Shown here: piece after piece, positions 44,001 to 56,394 of the stretch
How positions within the stretch are numbered: position 1 is the first letter of the stretch
Layout of the letters: the number at the start of each line of letters is the position of its first letter
Source: Triticum aestivum
Taxonomy: Eukaryota; Streptophyta; Magnoliopsida; Poales; Poaceae
Direction of reading: 5' to 3'
Length of the DNA stretch: 64,000 nt
Assembly: GCF_018294505.1 (NCBI RefSeq)
Contig: NC_057807.1
Coordinates: 140,584,747-140,648,746, forward strand
Position numbers and translations under genes: made by a program
Notes under the pieces: generated by a model
Told to the model about the DNA's origin: nothing
The model's input: the letters and a program-made list of their open reading frames with translations, nothing else
Database searches by the model: none

Positions 44001-45123
44001 GAGGCGCTGGAGGGGCTCTACGGGTCGCGGCAAGCACAACGGGTGCACGCCCGTGACCAAATGGTCACCGGAGCTGCGTCGACGGCGAGCTCGGCGACGG
44101 CGGGGGTTCGGCCGTGGTGGGAAACGGGGTTACGGCGCGGGAACGAGGGGGAAAAGCGGGGGAAACGGTGGCGGAGCTCACCGCGGTTGCAGTGGGCGTC
44201 GAAGCGGGCTCGGGGACGCGCTGGAGACGGCGAATCGACGGCGATGGTGGTCGGAGCCCGAGGAGGAAGACGATGGCGTGGAGGCGATGCAGAGCTTCCC
44301 GAGGGGCTTGGCTTGGTGGGGAGGAAGAGGGGGTCGCGGCGGAGCTCCTGAGCTCAGCGGAGGGGCGAGGGGTGGCCGGTGACGGCTGCTATGGCGAACG
44401 GCGGCGAGGGGTGCGTTCGGACACGGGAGGGAGAGAGCGAGGGAGAAGAGAAGAAGAACCGGGGGAGAGTGAGAGAGAACGGGGGAGGGCGTGGCGTCGT
44501 TCCAGGCCATCCAGACGAGGAGGGAAGGGGCAGGCAGGCAGGCGAGCTGGTGGCGTGGCGCGGTGGCGCGCGCGCGCGCCGGGCACACTCCCCTCCCTCT
44601 GTCGAGGACGAAGACGACAGAGGAGGGAGACGGGCTGGGCCGGCCAGCTGGCTGGGCTGCACAGGGAGGAGCCCCAGGTAAGCTTCTCCCTTTTATTTAT
44701 TTCTGTTTTCTAATTTCTGACATTTGTTTTGATTTAAATAAAATATTAAATCATTTTATTAACTTATGCCAATTTTTGCAGGAGCTAGATATATTATTCC
44801 AGAGCTCCCTAACAGGTGGCATAGTTTTTGGACATATATTAATATATATAACTAATATATTTCCAATGCAAATATTTATGCATTAATTCCAAATGCCCAA
44901 AATTAAATACCTATGAGCTCTTAAAAATATTGGGTTGATTTTTATCTCTGTCCAATATTTTCAGAGAGCAACATGAGCATTTTCTTGGACCATTTTGGAG
45001 AAATTTTTATTTGGGTCATTTTCAAAAATGATTCTGAGGGTTTCACAAATCCCCATTTCAAGTTTCTGATGAAAGAGTAAACATGATGCAACACTCTAAT
45101 GCATGACTAGCTAGGGTGTGACA
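41003..45123. mobile_element. Element G: 4.1-kb solo-LTR-like insertion, unclassified
   Basis: Starts TGTCAGGACCCC, ends TAGGGTGTGACA, and is flanked by GGTTA at 40998-41002 and 45124-45128. TG...CA ends and a 5-bp duplication point to an LTR-type integrase product. I see no long direct repeats at the two ends and no retroelement protein, so it is best read as a very long solo LTR or a non-autonomous derivative. The left 2 kb resembles a repeat common in wheat (CGATGTCACATCGATCTAGC). 43500-44680 is very GC-rich; 44690-45123 is AT-rich. Confidence 0.75.
43500..44680. other. GC-rich block within element G
   Basis: Long open frames occur on both strands only because stop codons are rare in GC-rich DNA; none has a recognisable domain. 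A (GC)n run lies at 44567-44580 (CGCGCGCGCGCGCC). The block ends in a plus-strand splice-donor-like CCCCAGGTAAGC (junction 44677/44678). Confidence 0.55.
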
Positions 45124-45208
45124 GGTTAGTTTCATTCAAATCATGCAAGTTAGAGTCTAAAACAAGGGCAAAAGTGTTTGGAAAAGTAGATACGTTGGAG
45201 ACGTATCA

Positions 45209-45818
45209 ACTCCCCCAAGCTTAAACCTTTGCTTGTCCTCAAGCAATTTAGTTGATAAACTAAAAGTGATAAAGAAAAACTTTTACAAACTCTGTTTGCG
45301 CTTGTTGTTGTAAATATGTAAAGCCAGCATTCAAGTTTTCAGCAAGTATTATGAACTAACCATACTCACAATAACACTCAGGTCTCACAATTACTTATAT
45401 CAATGGCATAATCAGCTAGCGAGCAATAATAATAAAACTCGGATGACAACACTTTCTCAAAATAATCATAATATGATATAACAAAATGGTATCTCGCTAG
45501 CCCTTTCTGAGACCGCAAAACATAAATGCAGAGCACCTTTAAAGATCAAGGACTGACTAAACATTGTAACTCATGGTAAAAGAGATCCAGTCAAGTCATA
45601 CCCAATATAAACCAATAATAATGAATACAAATGACAGTGTGCTCTCCAGCGGGTGCTTTTTAATAAGAGGATGATGAATCAACATAAAAGTAAATAGATA
45701 GGCCCTTCGCAGAGGGAAGCAGGGATTTATAGAGGTGCCAGAGCTCGATTTTAAAATAGAGATGAATAAAATTTTGAGCGGCATACTTTCACTGTCAATG
45801 CTACAACTATGAGATGGC
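45209..45818 (-). other. Element F internal region, left part
   Basis: Non-coding 3' part of element F next to its purine tract. It contains no open frame of note and ends at the GATAT target of element E. Confidence 0.7.
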
Positions 45819-46283
45819 GATATTGATACGTCTCCAACGTATCTATAATTTTTGATTGCTACATGCTACTTTATCTACTGTTTTGGACTATATTGGGCTT
45901 TATTTTCCACTTTTATATAATTTTTGGGACTAACCTATTAACCGGAGGCCTAGCCCAGAATTGTTGTATTTTTGCCTATTTCAGTGTTTCGAAGAAACGG
46001 AATATCAAACGGAGTCCAAACGGAATGAAACCTTCGGGAACGTGATTTTCTCACCAAACGTGATCCAGGAGACTTGGACCCTGCTCCAAGGAACAAAAGA
46101 GGCGGTCACGAGGGTGGGGGGCGCCCCCCTAGGGCGCACCCCACTGCCTCGTGGCCCCCCTGTTGCTCCACCGACGTACTCCTTCATCCTATATATACCT
46201 ACCTACCCCCAAACGATCAGAACAGGAGCCAAAAACCTAATTCCACCGTCGCAACCTTCTGTATCCACGAGATCCCATCTTGG

Positions 46284-48005
46284 TGTTGGAAATATGCCCT
46301 AGAGGCAATAATAAAAGTATTATTATATTTCATTGTTCATGATAATTGTCTTTTATTCATGCTATAACTGTATTATCCGGAAATCGTAATACACGTGTGA
46401 ATACATAGACCACAATATGTCCCTAGTGAGCCTCTAGTTGACTAGCTCGTTGTGATCAACAAATAGTCATGGTTTCCTGGCTATGGACATTGGATGTCGT
46501 TGATAACAGGATCACATCATTAGGAGAATGATGTGATGGACAAGACCCAATCCTAAGCATAGCACAAAGATCGTGTAGTTCGTTTGCTAGAGCTTTGCCA
46601 ATGTCAAGTATCTCTTCCTTAGACCATGAGATCGTGTAACTCCCGGATACCGTAGGAGTGCTTTGGGTGTACCAAACGTCACAACGTAACTGGGTGACTA
46701 TAAAGGTGCACTACAGGTATCTCCGAAAGTGTCTGTTGGGTTGACACGGATCGAGACTGGGATTTGTCACTCCGTATGACGGAGAGGTATCTCTGGGCCC
46801 ACTCGGTAATGCATCATCATAATGAGCTCAAGGTGACCAAGGTGTTGGCCACGGGATCATGCATTACGGTACGAGTAAAGTGACTTGCCGGTAACGAGAC
46901 TGAACAAGGTATTGGGATACCGACGATCGAGTCTCGGGCAAGTAACGTACCGATTGACAAAGGGAATTGTATACAGGGTTTGATCGAATCCTCGACATCG
47001 TGGTTCAACCGATGAAATCATCGAGGAGCATGTGGGAGCCAACATGGGTATCCAGACCCCGCTGTTGGTTATTGCCCGAGAGTCGTCTCGGTCATGTCTG
47101 CGTGTCTCCCGAACCCGTAGGGTCTACACACTTAAGGTTCGGTGACGCTAGGGTTGTATGAATATGAGTATGCAGCATACCGAATGTTGTTCGGAGTCCC
47201 GGATGAGATCCCGGACGTCACGAGGAGTTTCGGAATGGTCCGGAGGTAAAGAATAATATATAGGAAGTGGTTTTTCGGCCATCGGGAAAGTTTCGGGGTC
47301 TCCCGGTAATGTACCGGGACCACCGGAAGGGTCCCGGGGGTCCACCGGGTGGGGCCACCCATCCCGGAGGGCCCCATGGGCTGACGTGGGAGGGGAGCCA
47401 GCCCATAGTGGGCTGGTGCGCCCCCCTAGGCCCACCCCCTGCGCCTAGGGTTGAAACCCTAGGGTGGGGGGGGCGCACCACATGCCTTGGGGGGCACTCC
47501 TCCCCCCTTGGCCGCCGCCCCCTTGGGAGATCCAATCTCCCAGGGCCGGCGCCCCCCCTGGGGCCTATATAAAGGAGGGCAGGGGGGAGGGCAGCCGCAC
47601 CCTTGTGCTTGGCGCCTCCCTCCCCCTGCTACACCTCGTCCTCCTCCCGTAGACGCTTGGCGAAGCCCTGCCGGAGTTCTGCTGCATCCACCACCACGCC
47701 GTCGTGCTGCTGGATCATCATCAACCTCTCCTTCCCCCTTGCTGGATCAAGAAGGAGGAGACGTCTCCCGTCCCGTACGTGTGTTGAACGCGGAGGTGCT
47801 GTCCGTTCAGCACTTGGACATCGGTGATCTGAATCACGTCGAGTACGACTCCATCATCACCATCCCCTTGCAAGCTTCCGCACGTGATCTACAAGTGGTA
47901 TGTAGATGCAAACTCACTCCCTTGACTCGTTGCTTAGATGAACTCATAGATGGATCTTGGTGAAACCGTAGGAAAAATTTTAATTTTCTGCAACGTTCCC
48001 CAACA
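46284..48005 (+). repeat. 5' LTR of element H
   Basis: 1722 bp; TATATAAA box at 47566-47573 inside a GC-rich region. Confidence 0.95.
47566..47573 (+). promoter_or_regulatory. TATA box, 5' LTR of element H
   Basis: GGCCTATATAAAGGAGGGC context; the same box is at 54592-54599 in the 3' LTR. Confidence 0.6.
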
Positions 48006-48006
48006 G

Positions 48007-48020
48007 TGGCATCATGAGCT
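48007..48020 (+). other. Primer binding site of element H
   Basis: TGGCATCATGAGCT one base after the LTR, a variant of the initiator tRNA-Met site TGGTATCAGAGC. Confidence 0.7.
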
Positions 48021-49274
48021 AGGTCTATGCGTAGTTCTCTTTGCACGAGTAGAACACAATTTTGTTGTGGGCGTGGATCTTGTCAACTTGCTTGCCACTA
48101 CTAGTCTTTTCTTGCTTCAGCGGTATTGTGGGATGAAGCGGCCCGGACCAACCTTACACGTACGCTTACGTGAGACCGGTTCCACCGATTGACATGCACT
48201 AGTTGCATAAGGTGGCTGGCGGGTGTCTGTCTCTCCCACTTTAGTTGGAGCGGATTCGATGAAAAGGGTCCTTATGAAGGGTAAATAGAAGTTGACAAAA
48301 TCACGTTGTGGTTATTCGTAGGTAAGAAAACGTTCTTGCTAGAACCCAATTGCAGCCACGTAAAAGATGCAACAACAATTAGAGGACGTCTAACTTGTTT
48401 TTGCAGCGATTGTCATGTGATGTGATATGGCCAGAAGTTGTGATGAATGATGATGAATTGTGATGTATGAGATCATGTTCTTGTAATAGGATTCACGACT
48501 TGCATGTCGATGAGTATGACAACCGGCAGGAGCCATAGGAGTTGTCTTTATTTTTTGTATGACCTGCGTGTCATTGAAGAACGCCATGTAACTTACTTTA
48601 CTTTATTGCTAAACGCGTTAGCCATAGAAGTAGAAGTAGTCGTTGGCGTGACAACTTCATGAAGACACGATGATGGAGATCATGATGATGGAGATCATGG
48701 TGTCATGCCGGTGACAAGATGATCATGGAGCCCCGAAGATGGAGATCAATGGAGCTATATGATATTGGCCATATCATGTCACAACTATATAATTGCATGT
48801 GATGTTTATTATGTTTATGCATCTTGTTTACTTAGGACGACGGTAGTAAATAAGATGATCCCTTACAACAATTTCAAGAAGTGTTCTCCCCTAACTGTGC
48901 ACCGTTGCTACAGTTCGTCGCTTCTAAGCACCACGTGATGATCGGGTGTGATGGATTCTTACGTTCACATACAACGGGTGTAAGACAGTTTTACACAGCA
49001 AAACACTTAGGGTTAACTTGACGAGCCTAGCATGTACAGACATGGCCTCGGAACACGGAGACCGAAAGGTCGAACACGAGTCGTATGGAAGATACGATCA
49101 ACATGAGAATGTTCACCGACGATGACTAGTCCGTCTCACGTGATGATCGGACACGGCCTAGTCGACTCGGATCGTGTAACACTTAGATGACTAGAGGGAT
49201 GTCTAATCTGAGTGGGAGTTCATTAATACTTTGATTAGATGAACTTAATTATCATGAACTTAGTCTAAAAACCT
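48021..49274 (+). other. Untranslated leader of element H
   Basis: About 1.25 kb between primer site and Gag, as is usual for BARE/Angela elements (packaging and dimerisation signals are known there). It contains short GATGATGGAGATCATG repeats near 48669-48700. No ORF. Confidence 0.6.
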
Positions 49275-52200
49275 TTGCAAATATGTCTTGTAGATCAAAT
49301 GGCCAACGCTCATGTCAACATGAACTTCAACGCGTTCCTAGAGAAAACCAAGCTGAAAGATGATGGCAGCAACTATACGGACTGGGTCCGGAACCTGAGG
49401 ATCATCCTCATAGCTGCCAGGAAACAATATGTCCTAGAAGGACCGCTAGGTGACGCTCCCGTCCCAGAGAACCAAGACATTATGAATGCTTGGCAGACTC
49501 GTGCTGATGATTACTCCCTCGTTCAGTGCGGCATGCTTTACAGCTTAGAACCGGGGCTCCAAAAGCGTTTTGAGCATCACGGAGCATATGAGATGTTCGA
49601 GGAGCTGAGACTAGTTTTTCAAGCTCACGCCCGGGTCGAGAGATATGACGTCTCCGACAAGTTCTACAGTTGTAAGATGGAGGAAAATAGTTCTGTCAGT
49701 GAGCACATACTCAAGATGTCTGGGTTGCACAACCGTATGACCCAGCTGAATATTAACCTCCCTGATGAGGCGGTCATTGACAGAATCCTTCAGTCGCTCC
49801 CACCAAGCTACAAGAGCTTTGTGATGAACTACAATATGCAGGGAATGGAAAAGACCATTCCTGAAGTATTTTCTATGCTGAAGTCAGCAGAGGCTGAAAT
49901 CAAGAAAGAACATCAAGTGTTGATGGTCAATAAGACCACTAAGTTCAAGAAGGGCAAGGGCAAGAAGAACTTCAAGAAGGACGGCAAGGATGTTGCCGCG
50001 CCCGGTAAGCCAGTTGCCGGGAAGAAGTCAAAGAATGGACCCAAGCCTGAGACTGAGTGCTTTTATTGCAAGGGGAAGGGTCACTGGAAGCGGAACTGCC
50101 CCAAATACTTAGCGGATAAGAAGGCCGGCAACACCAAAGGTATATTTGATATACATGTAATTGATGTGTACCTTACCAGTACTCGTAGTAACTCCTGGGT
50201 ATTTGATACCGGTGCCGTTGCTCATATTTGTAACTCACAGCAGGAGCTGCGGAATAAACGGAGACTGGCGAAGGACGAGGTGACGATGCGCGTCGGGAAT
50301 GGTTCCAGAGTCGATGTGATCGCCGTCGGCACGCTGCCTCTACATTTACCTACGGGATTAGTTTTGAACCTTAATAATTGTTATTTAGTGCCAAGTTTGA
50401 GCATGAACATTGTATCTGGATCTCGTTTAATACGAGATGGCTACTCATTTAAGTCTGAGAATAATGGTTGTTCGATTTATATGAGAGATATGTTTTATGG
50501 TCATGCTCCGATGGTCAATGGTTTATTCTTAATGAATCTCGAGCGTAATATTACACATGTTCATAGTGTGGATGCCAAAAGATGTAAAGTTGATAACGAT
50601 AGTCCCACATACTTGTGGCACTGCCGCCTTGGTCACATTGGTGTCAAGCGCATGAAGAAGCTCCATGCTGATGGACTTTTAGAGTCTCTTGATTATGAAT
50701 CGTTTGACACATGCGAACCATGCCTCATGGGCAAAATGACCAAGACTCCGTTCTCCGGAACAATGGAGCGAGCAACCAACTTGTTGGAAATCATACATAC
50801 CGATGTGTGCGGTCCAATGAGCGTTGAGGCTCGCGGAGGATATCGTTATGTTCTCACTCTCACTGATGACTTGAGTAGATATGGGTATGTCTACTTAATG
50901 AAACACAAGTCTGAGACCTTTGAAAAGTTCAAGGAATTTCAGAATGAAGTAGAGAATCAACGTGACCGAAAAATAAAGTTCCTACGATCAGATCGTGGAG
51001 GAGAATATTTAAGTCACGAATTTGGCACACACTTAAGGAAATGTGGAATCGTTTCACAACTCACGCCGCCTGGAACACCTCAGCGAAACGGTGTGTCCGA
51101 ACGTCGTAATCGCACTCTATTGGATATGGTGCGGTCTATGATGTCTCTTACCGATTTACCGCTATCATTTTGGGGATACGCTCTAGAGACAGCTACATTC
51201 ACTTTAAATAGGGCACCGTCTAAATCCGTTGAGACGACACCGTATGAATTATGGTTTGGGAAGAAACCTAAGCTGTCGTTTCTAAAAGTTTGGGGATGCG
51301 ATGCTTATGTCAAGAAACTTCAACCTGAAAAGCTCGAACCCAAGTCGGAAAAATGCGTCTTCATAGGATACCCTAAGGAAACTGTCGGGTATACCTTCTA
51401 CTTAAGATCCGAGGGCAAGATCTTTGTTGCCAAGAACGGATGCTTTCTGGAAAAAGAGTTTCTCTCGAAAGAAGTAAGTGGGAGGAAAGTAGAACTCGAT
51501 GAAGTACTACCTCTCGAACGGGAAAGTGGTGCAGCTCAGGAAAATGTTCCTGTGATGCCCACACCAACTGAAGAGGAAACCAATGATGATGATCAAGGTA
51601 CTTCGGATCAAGTTGCTACTGAACTTCGTAGGTCCACAAGGACACGTTCCGCACCGGAGTGGTACGGCAACCCTGTCCTGGAAATCATGTTGTTAGACAA
51701 CGGTGAACCTTCGAACTATGAAGAAGCGATGGCGGGCCCAGATTCCAACAAATGGCTTGAAGCCATGAAATCCGAGATAGAATCCATGTATGAAAACAAA
51801 GTATGGACTTTGACAGACTTGCCCGATGATCGGCGAGCGATAGAAAACAAATGGATCTTTAAGAAGAAGACGGACGCGGATGGCAATGTTACCATCTATA
51901 AAGCTCGACTTGTCGCTAAGGGTTATCGACAAGTTCAAGGGATTGACTACGACGAGACATTCTCTCCCGTAGCGAAGCTAAAGTCCGTCCGAATCATGTT
52001 AGCAATTGCCGCATACTATGATTATGAGATATGGCAGATGGACGTCAAAACGGCATTCCTTAACGGGCATCTTAAGGAAGAACTGTATATGATGCAGCCG
52101 GAAGGTTTTGTCGATCCTAAGAACGCTAACAAAGTATGCAAGCTCCAGCGATCCATTTATGGGCTGGTGCAAGCATCTCGGAGTTGGAATATTCGCTTTG

Positions 52201-53278
52201 ATGAGATGATCAAAGCGTTTGGGTTTATGCAGACTTATGGAGAAGCCTGCGTTTACAAGAAAGTGAGTGGGAGCTCTGTAGCATTTCTCATATTATATGT
52301 AGATGACATACTCTTGATGGGAAATAATATAGAATTCTGGACAGCATTAAGGCCTACTTGAACAAATGTTTTTCAATGAAGGACCTTGGAGAAGCTGCTT
52401 ATATATTAGGCATCAAGATCTATAGAGATAGATCGAGACGCCTCATAGGTCTTTCACAAAGCACATACCTTGATAAGATTTTGAAAAGGTTCAAAATGGA
52501 TCAGTCCAAGAAAGGGTTCTTGCCTATGTTACAAGGTGTGAGATTGAGCTCGGCTCAGTCACCGACCACGGCAAAAGATAAAGAAGAGATGAGTGTCATC
52601 CCCTATGCTTCAGCCATAGGATCTATTATGTATGCCATGCTGTGTACCAGACCTGATGTAAACCTTGCCGTAAGTTTGGTAGCAAGATACCAAAGTAATC
52701 CCGGCAAGGAACACTGGACAGCGGTCAAGAATATCCTGAAGTACCTGAAAAGGACAAAGGACATGTTTCTCGTTTATGGAGGAGACGAAGAGCTCGTCGT
52801 AAAGGGTTACGTCGACGCTAGCTTCGACTCAGATCTGGATGACTCTAAGTCACAAACCGGATACGTGTATATGTTGAATGGTGGAGCAGTAAGCTGGTGC
52901 AGCTGCAAGCAGAGCGTCGTGGCGGGATCTACGTGTGAAGCGGAGTACATGGCAGCCTCGGAGGCAGCGCATGAAGCGATTTGGGTGAAGGAGTTCATCA
53001 CCGACCTAGGAGTCATACCCAATGCGTCGGGGCCAATCAAACTCTTCTGTGACAACACTGGAGCTATTGCCCTTGCCAAGGAGCCCAGGTTTCACAAGAA
53101 GACCAGGCACATCAAGCGTCGTTTCAACTCCATCCGTGAAAATGTTCAAGATGGAGACATAGAAATTTGCAAAGTACATACGGATCTGAATGTCGCAGAT
53201 CCGTTGACTAAACCTCTCTCGCGAGCAAAACATGATCAACACCAGAACTCTATGGGTGTTCGATTCATCACAATGTAA
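49275..53278 (+). pseudogene. Copia polyprotein of element H, one frameshift
   Basis: Reading 49275-52361 then 52358-53278 in a shifted frame. The likely true start is MANAHVNMNF at 49299. Gag has a CCHC knuckle CFYCKGKGHWKRNC (about 50060). Protease is VFDTGAVAHIC. Integrase has WHCRLGHIG..CEPC, HTDVCGP, RSDRGGEY and PQRNGVSERRNR. RT has WQMDVKTAFLNGHLKEEL and YVDDILLMGNN. The frame breaks just after: GAATTCTGG near 52335 lacks one T relative to the related fragment at 39481 (GAATTTCTG). RNase H (YVDASFDSD, EAEYMAASEA) follows in the new frame. Apart from this single-base loss it is intact; an assembly error is possible. Confidence 0.93.
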
Positions 53279-53300
53279 CTAGATTGGTGACTCTAGTGCA

Positions 53301-53310
53301 AGTGGGAGAC
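53301..53310 (+). other. Polypurine tract of element H
   Basis: AGTGGGAGAC directly before the 3' LTR. Confidence 0.75.
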
Positions 53311-55030
53311 TGTTGGAAATATGCCCTAGAGGCAATAATAAAAGTATTATTATATTTCATTGTTCATGATAATTGTCTTTTATTCATGCTATAACTGTAT
53401 TATCCGGAAATCGTAATACACGTGTGAATACATAGACCACAATATGTCCCTAGTGAGCCTCTAGTTGACTAGCTCGTTGTGATCAACAGATAGTCATGGT
53501 TTCCTGGCTATGGACATTGGATGTCGTTGATAACGGGATCACATCATTAGGAGAATGATGTGATGGACAAGACCCAATCCTAAGCATAGCACAAAGATCG
53601 TGTAGTTCGTTTGCTAGAGCTTTGCCAATGTCAAGTATCTCTTCCTTAGACCATGAGATCGTGTAACTCCCGGATACCGTAAGGAGTGCTTTGGGTGTAC
53701 CAAACGTCACAACGTAACTGGGTGACTATAAAGGTGCACTACAGGTATCTCCGAAAGTGTCTGTTGGGTTGACACGGATCGAGACTGGGATTTGTCACTC
53801 CGTATGACGGAGAGGTATCTCTGGGCCCACTCGGTAATGCATCATCATAATGAGCTCAAGGTGACCAAGGTGTTGGCCACGGGATCATGCATTACGGTAC
53901 GAGTAAAGTGACTTGCCGGTAACGAGACTGAACAAGGTATTGGGATACCGACGATCGAGTCTCGGGCAAGTAACGTACCGATTGACAAAGGGAATTGTAT
54001 ACAGGGTTTGATCGAATCCTCGACATCGTGGTTCAACCGATGAAATCATCGAGGAGCATGTGGGAGCCAACATGGGTATCCAGACCCCGCTGTTGGTTAT
54101 TGCCCGAGAGTCGTCTCGGTCATGTCTGCGTGTCTCCCGAACCCGTAGGGTCTACACACTTAAGGTTCGGTGACGCTAGGGTTGTATGAATATGAGTATG
54201 CAGCATACCGAATGTTGTTCGGAGTCCCGGATGAGATCCCGGACGTCACGAGGAGTTTCGGAATGGTCCGGAGGTAAAGAATAATATATAGGAAGTGGTT
54301 TTTCGGCCATCGGGAAAGTTTCGGGGTCTCCCGGTAATGTACCGGGACCACCGGAAGGGTCCCGGGGGTCCACCGGGTGGGGCCACCCATCCCGGAGGGC
54401 CCCATGGGCTGACGTGGGAGGGGAGCCAGCCCATAGTGGGCTGGTGCGCCCCCCTAGGCCCACCCCCTGCGCCTAGGGTTGAAACCCTAGGGTGGGGGGC
54501 GCACCACATGCCTTGGGGGGCACTCCTCCCCCCTTGGCCGCCGCCCCCTTGGGAGATCCAATCTCCCAGGGCCGGCGCCCCCCTGGGGGCCTATATAAAG
54601 GAGGGCAGGGGGGAGGGCAGCCGACCCTTGTGCTTGGCGCCTCCCTCCCCCTGCTACACCTCGTCCTCCTCCCGTAGTCGCTTGGCGAAGGCCTGCCGGA
54701 GTTCTGCTGCATCCACCACCACGCCGTTGTGCTGTTGGATCATCATCAACCTCTCCTTCCCCCTTGCTGGATCAAGAAGAAGGAGACGTCTCCTGTCCCG
54801 TACGTGTGTTGAATGCGGAGGTGCTGTCCGTTCAGCACTTGGACATCGGTGATCTGAATCACGTCGAGTACGACTCCATCATCACCATCCCCTTGCAAGC
54901 TTCCGCTCATGATCTACAAGTGGTATGTAGATGCAAACTCACTCCCTTGACTCGTTGCTTAGATGAACTCATAGATGGATCTTGGTGAAACCGTAGGAAA
55001 AAATTTAATTTTCTACAACGTTCCCCAACA
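53311..55030 (+). repeat. 3' LTR of element H
   Basis: 1720 bp, about 99% identical to the 5' LTR by eye. Confidence 0.95.
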
Positions 55031-56165
55031 CTTGGGGCCTGTTTTGGAGCTCCGCCGGAGGGGGCATCCACCACGGAGGGCTTCTACATCAACACCATAG
55101 CCCCTCCGATGAAGTGTGAGTAGTTTACTTTAGACCTTCGGGTCCATAGCTAGTAGCTAGATGGCTTCTTCTCTCTTTTTGGATCTCAATACAATGTTTT
55201 CCCCCTCTCTCGTGGAGATCTATTCAATGTAATCTTCTTTTTGCGGTGTGTTTGTTGAGACCGACGAATTGTGGGTTTATGATCCAGCTTATCTACGAAT
55301 AATATTTGAATCGTCTCTGAATTCTTTTATGTGTGATTGAGTTATCTTTGCAAGTCTCTTCGAATTATCCGTTTGGTTTGGCCAACTAGATTGGTAGTTC
55401 TTGCAATGGGAGAAGTGCTTAGCTTTGGGTTTAATCTTGCGGTGTCCTTTCCTAGTGACAGAAGGGGCAGCAAGGCACGTATTGTATTGTTGCCATCGAG
55501 GATAACAAGATGGGGTTTTTATCATATTGCATGAATTTATCCCTCTACATCATGTCATCTTGCTTAAGGCGTTACTCTGTTTTGAACTTAATACTCTAGA
55601 TGCATGCTGGATAGCGGTCGATGAGTGGAGTAATAGTAGTAGATGCAGAATCGTTTCGATCTACTTGTCTTGGACGTGATGCCTATATACATGATCATAC
55701 CTAGATATACTCATAATTATGCTCAATTCTGTCAATTGCTCAACAGTAATTTGTTCACCCACCGTAGAATATCTATGCTCTTGAGAGAAGCCACTAGTGA
55801 AACCTATGGCCCCCGGGTCTATTCTCATCATATCAATCTCCATTACTTTATTACTTGCTTTGTTTTTACTTTGCCTTTTACTTTTTACTTTGCATCTATA
55901 TACCAAAAATACCAAAAATATTATTTATCATCTCTATCAGATCTCACTCTCATAAGTGACCATGAAGGGATTGACAACCCCTAATCGCGTTGGTTGCGAG
56001 GAGCTATCGTTTTGTGTAGGTACGAGGGACTTATGCATGGTCTCCTACTGGATTGATACCTTGGTTCTCAAAAACTGAGGGAAATACTTATGCTACTTTG
56101 CTGCATCATCCTCTCCTCTTCGGGGAAATCCAACGCAGTGCTCAAGAGGTAGCAAGAAGAATTTC

Positions 56166-56182
56166 TGGCACCGTTGCCGGGG
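56166..56182 (+). other. Primer binding site of element E
   Basis: TGGCACCGTTGCCGGGG, 11 bp after the LTR end; of the kind used by Athila-like Gypsy elements. Confidence 0.75.
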
Positions 56183-56394
56183 AGGCTGACGCAAGAGCGA
56201 GTCAACCATACCAAGTACCCATCACAATCCCTATCTCTCGCATTACATTATTTGTCATTTGCCTCTCGTTTTCCTCTCCCCCACTTCACCCTTGCCGTTT
56301 TATTCACCCTCTCTTTCCCAATCTCCTCCTCTTTTTCCCGTTTGCCTTTTCCCGTTGCCTTTCTGTTTGCTTGTGTGTTGGATTACTTGCTGCC

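Larger units (their letters stand above)
39695..45208 (-). repeat. 3' LTR of element F, split by element G
   Basis: Arms 39695-41002 and 45129-45208, about 1.39 kb in total. On the minus strand it starts TGATACGTCTCCAACG and ends GGGTTATCTCTCA. Confidence 0.8.
46284..55030 (+). mobile_element. Element H: nearly intact Angela/BARE-type Copia
   Basis: LTRs 46284-48005 (1722 bp) and 53311-55030 (1720 bp), both starting TGTTGGAAATATGCCC and ending TTCCCCAACA. TSD CTTGG lies at 46279-46283 and 55031-55035. It has a primer-site region at 48007, a complete set of Copia domains and a purine tract before the 3' LTR. By eye the LTRs differ at roughly 15-20 positions, mostly in the last 500 bp, so it is fairly young. 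Full length is 8747 bp. Confidence 0.95.
45824..56154 (+). repeat. 5' LTR of element E, split by element H
   Basis: Arms 45824-46283 and 55036-56154, about 1579 bp in all, matching the 1577-bp 3' LTR. TATA-like ATATATACC lies at 46191-46199. Confidence 0.88.

Noticed and set aside
43762..44713. Many long frames on both strands
   Set aside because: GC-rich composition removes stops in all frames; no motif is recognisable.
47148..47652. Pro/Gly-rich frames in the Angela-type LTRs
   Set aside because: They are the same frames in both LTRs and lie in the GC-rich promoter region; not proteins.
52335..52361. Programmed frameshift in element H
   Set aside because: It lies within conserved RT sequence where the related fragment at 39481 is in frame; a one-base loss is simpler.
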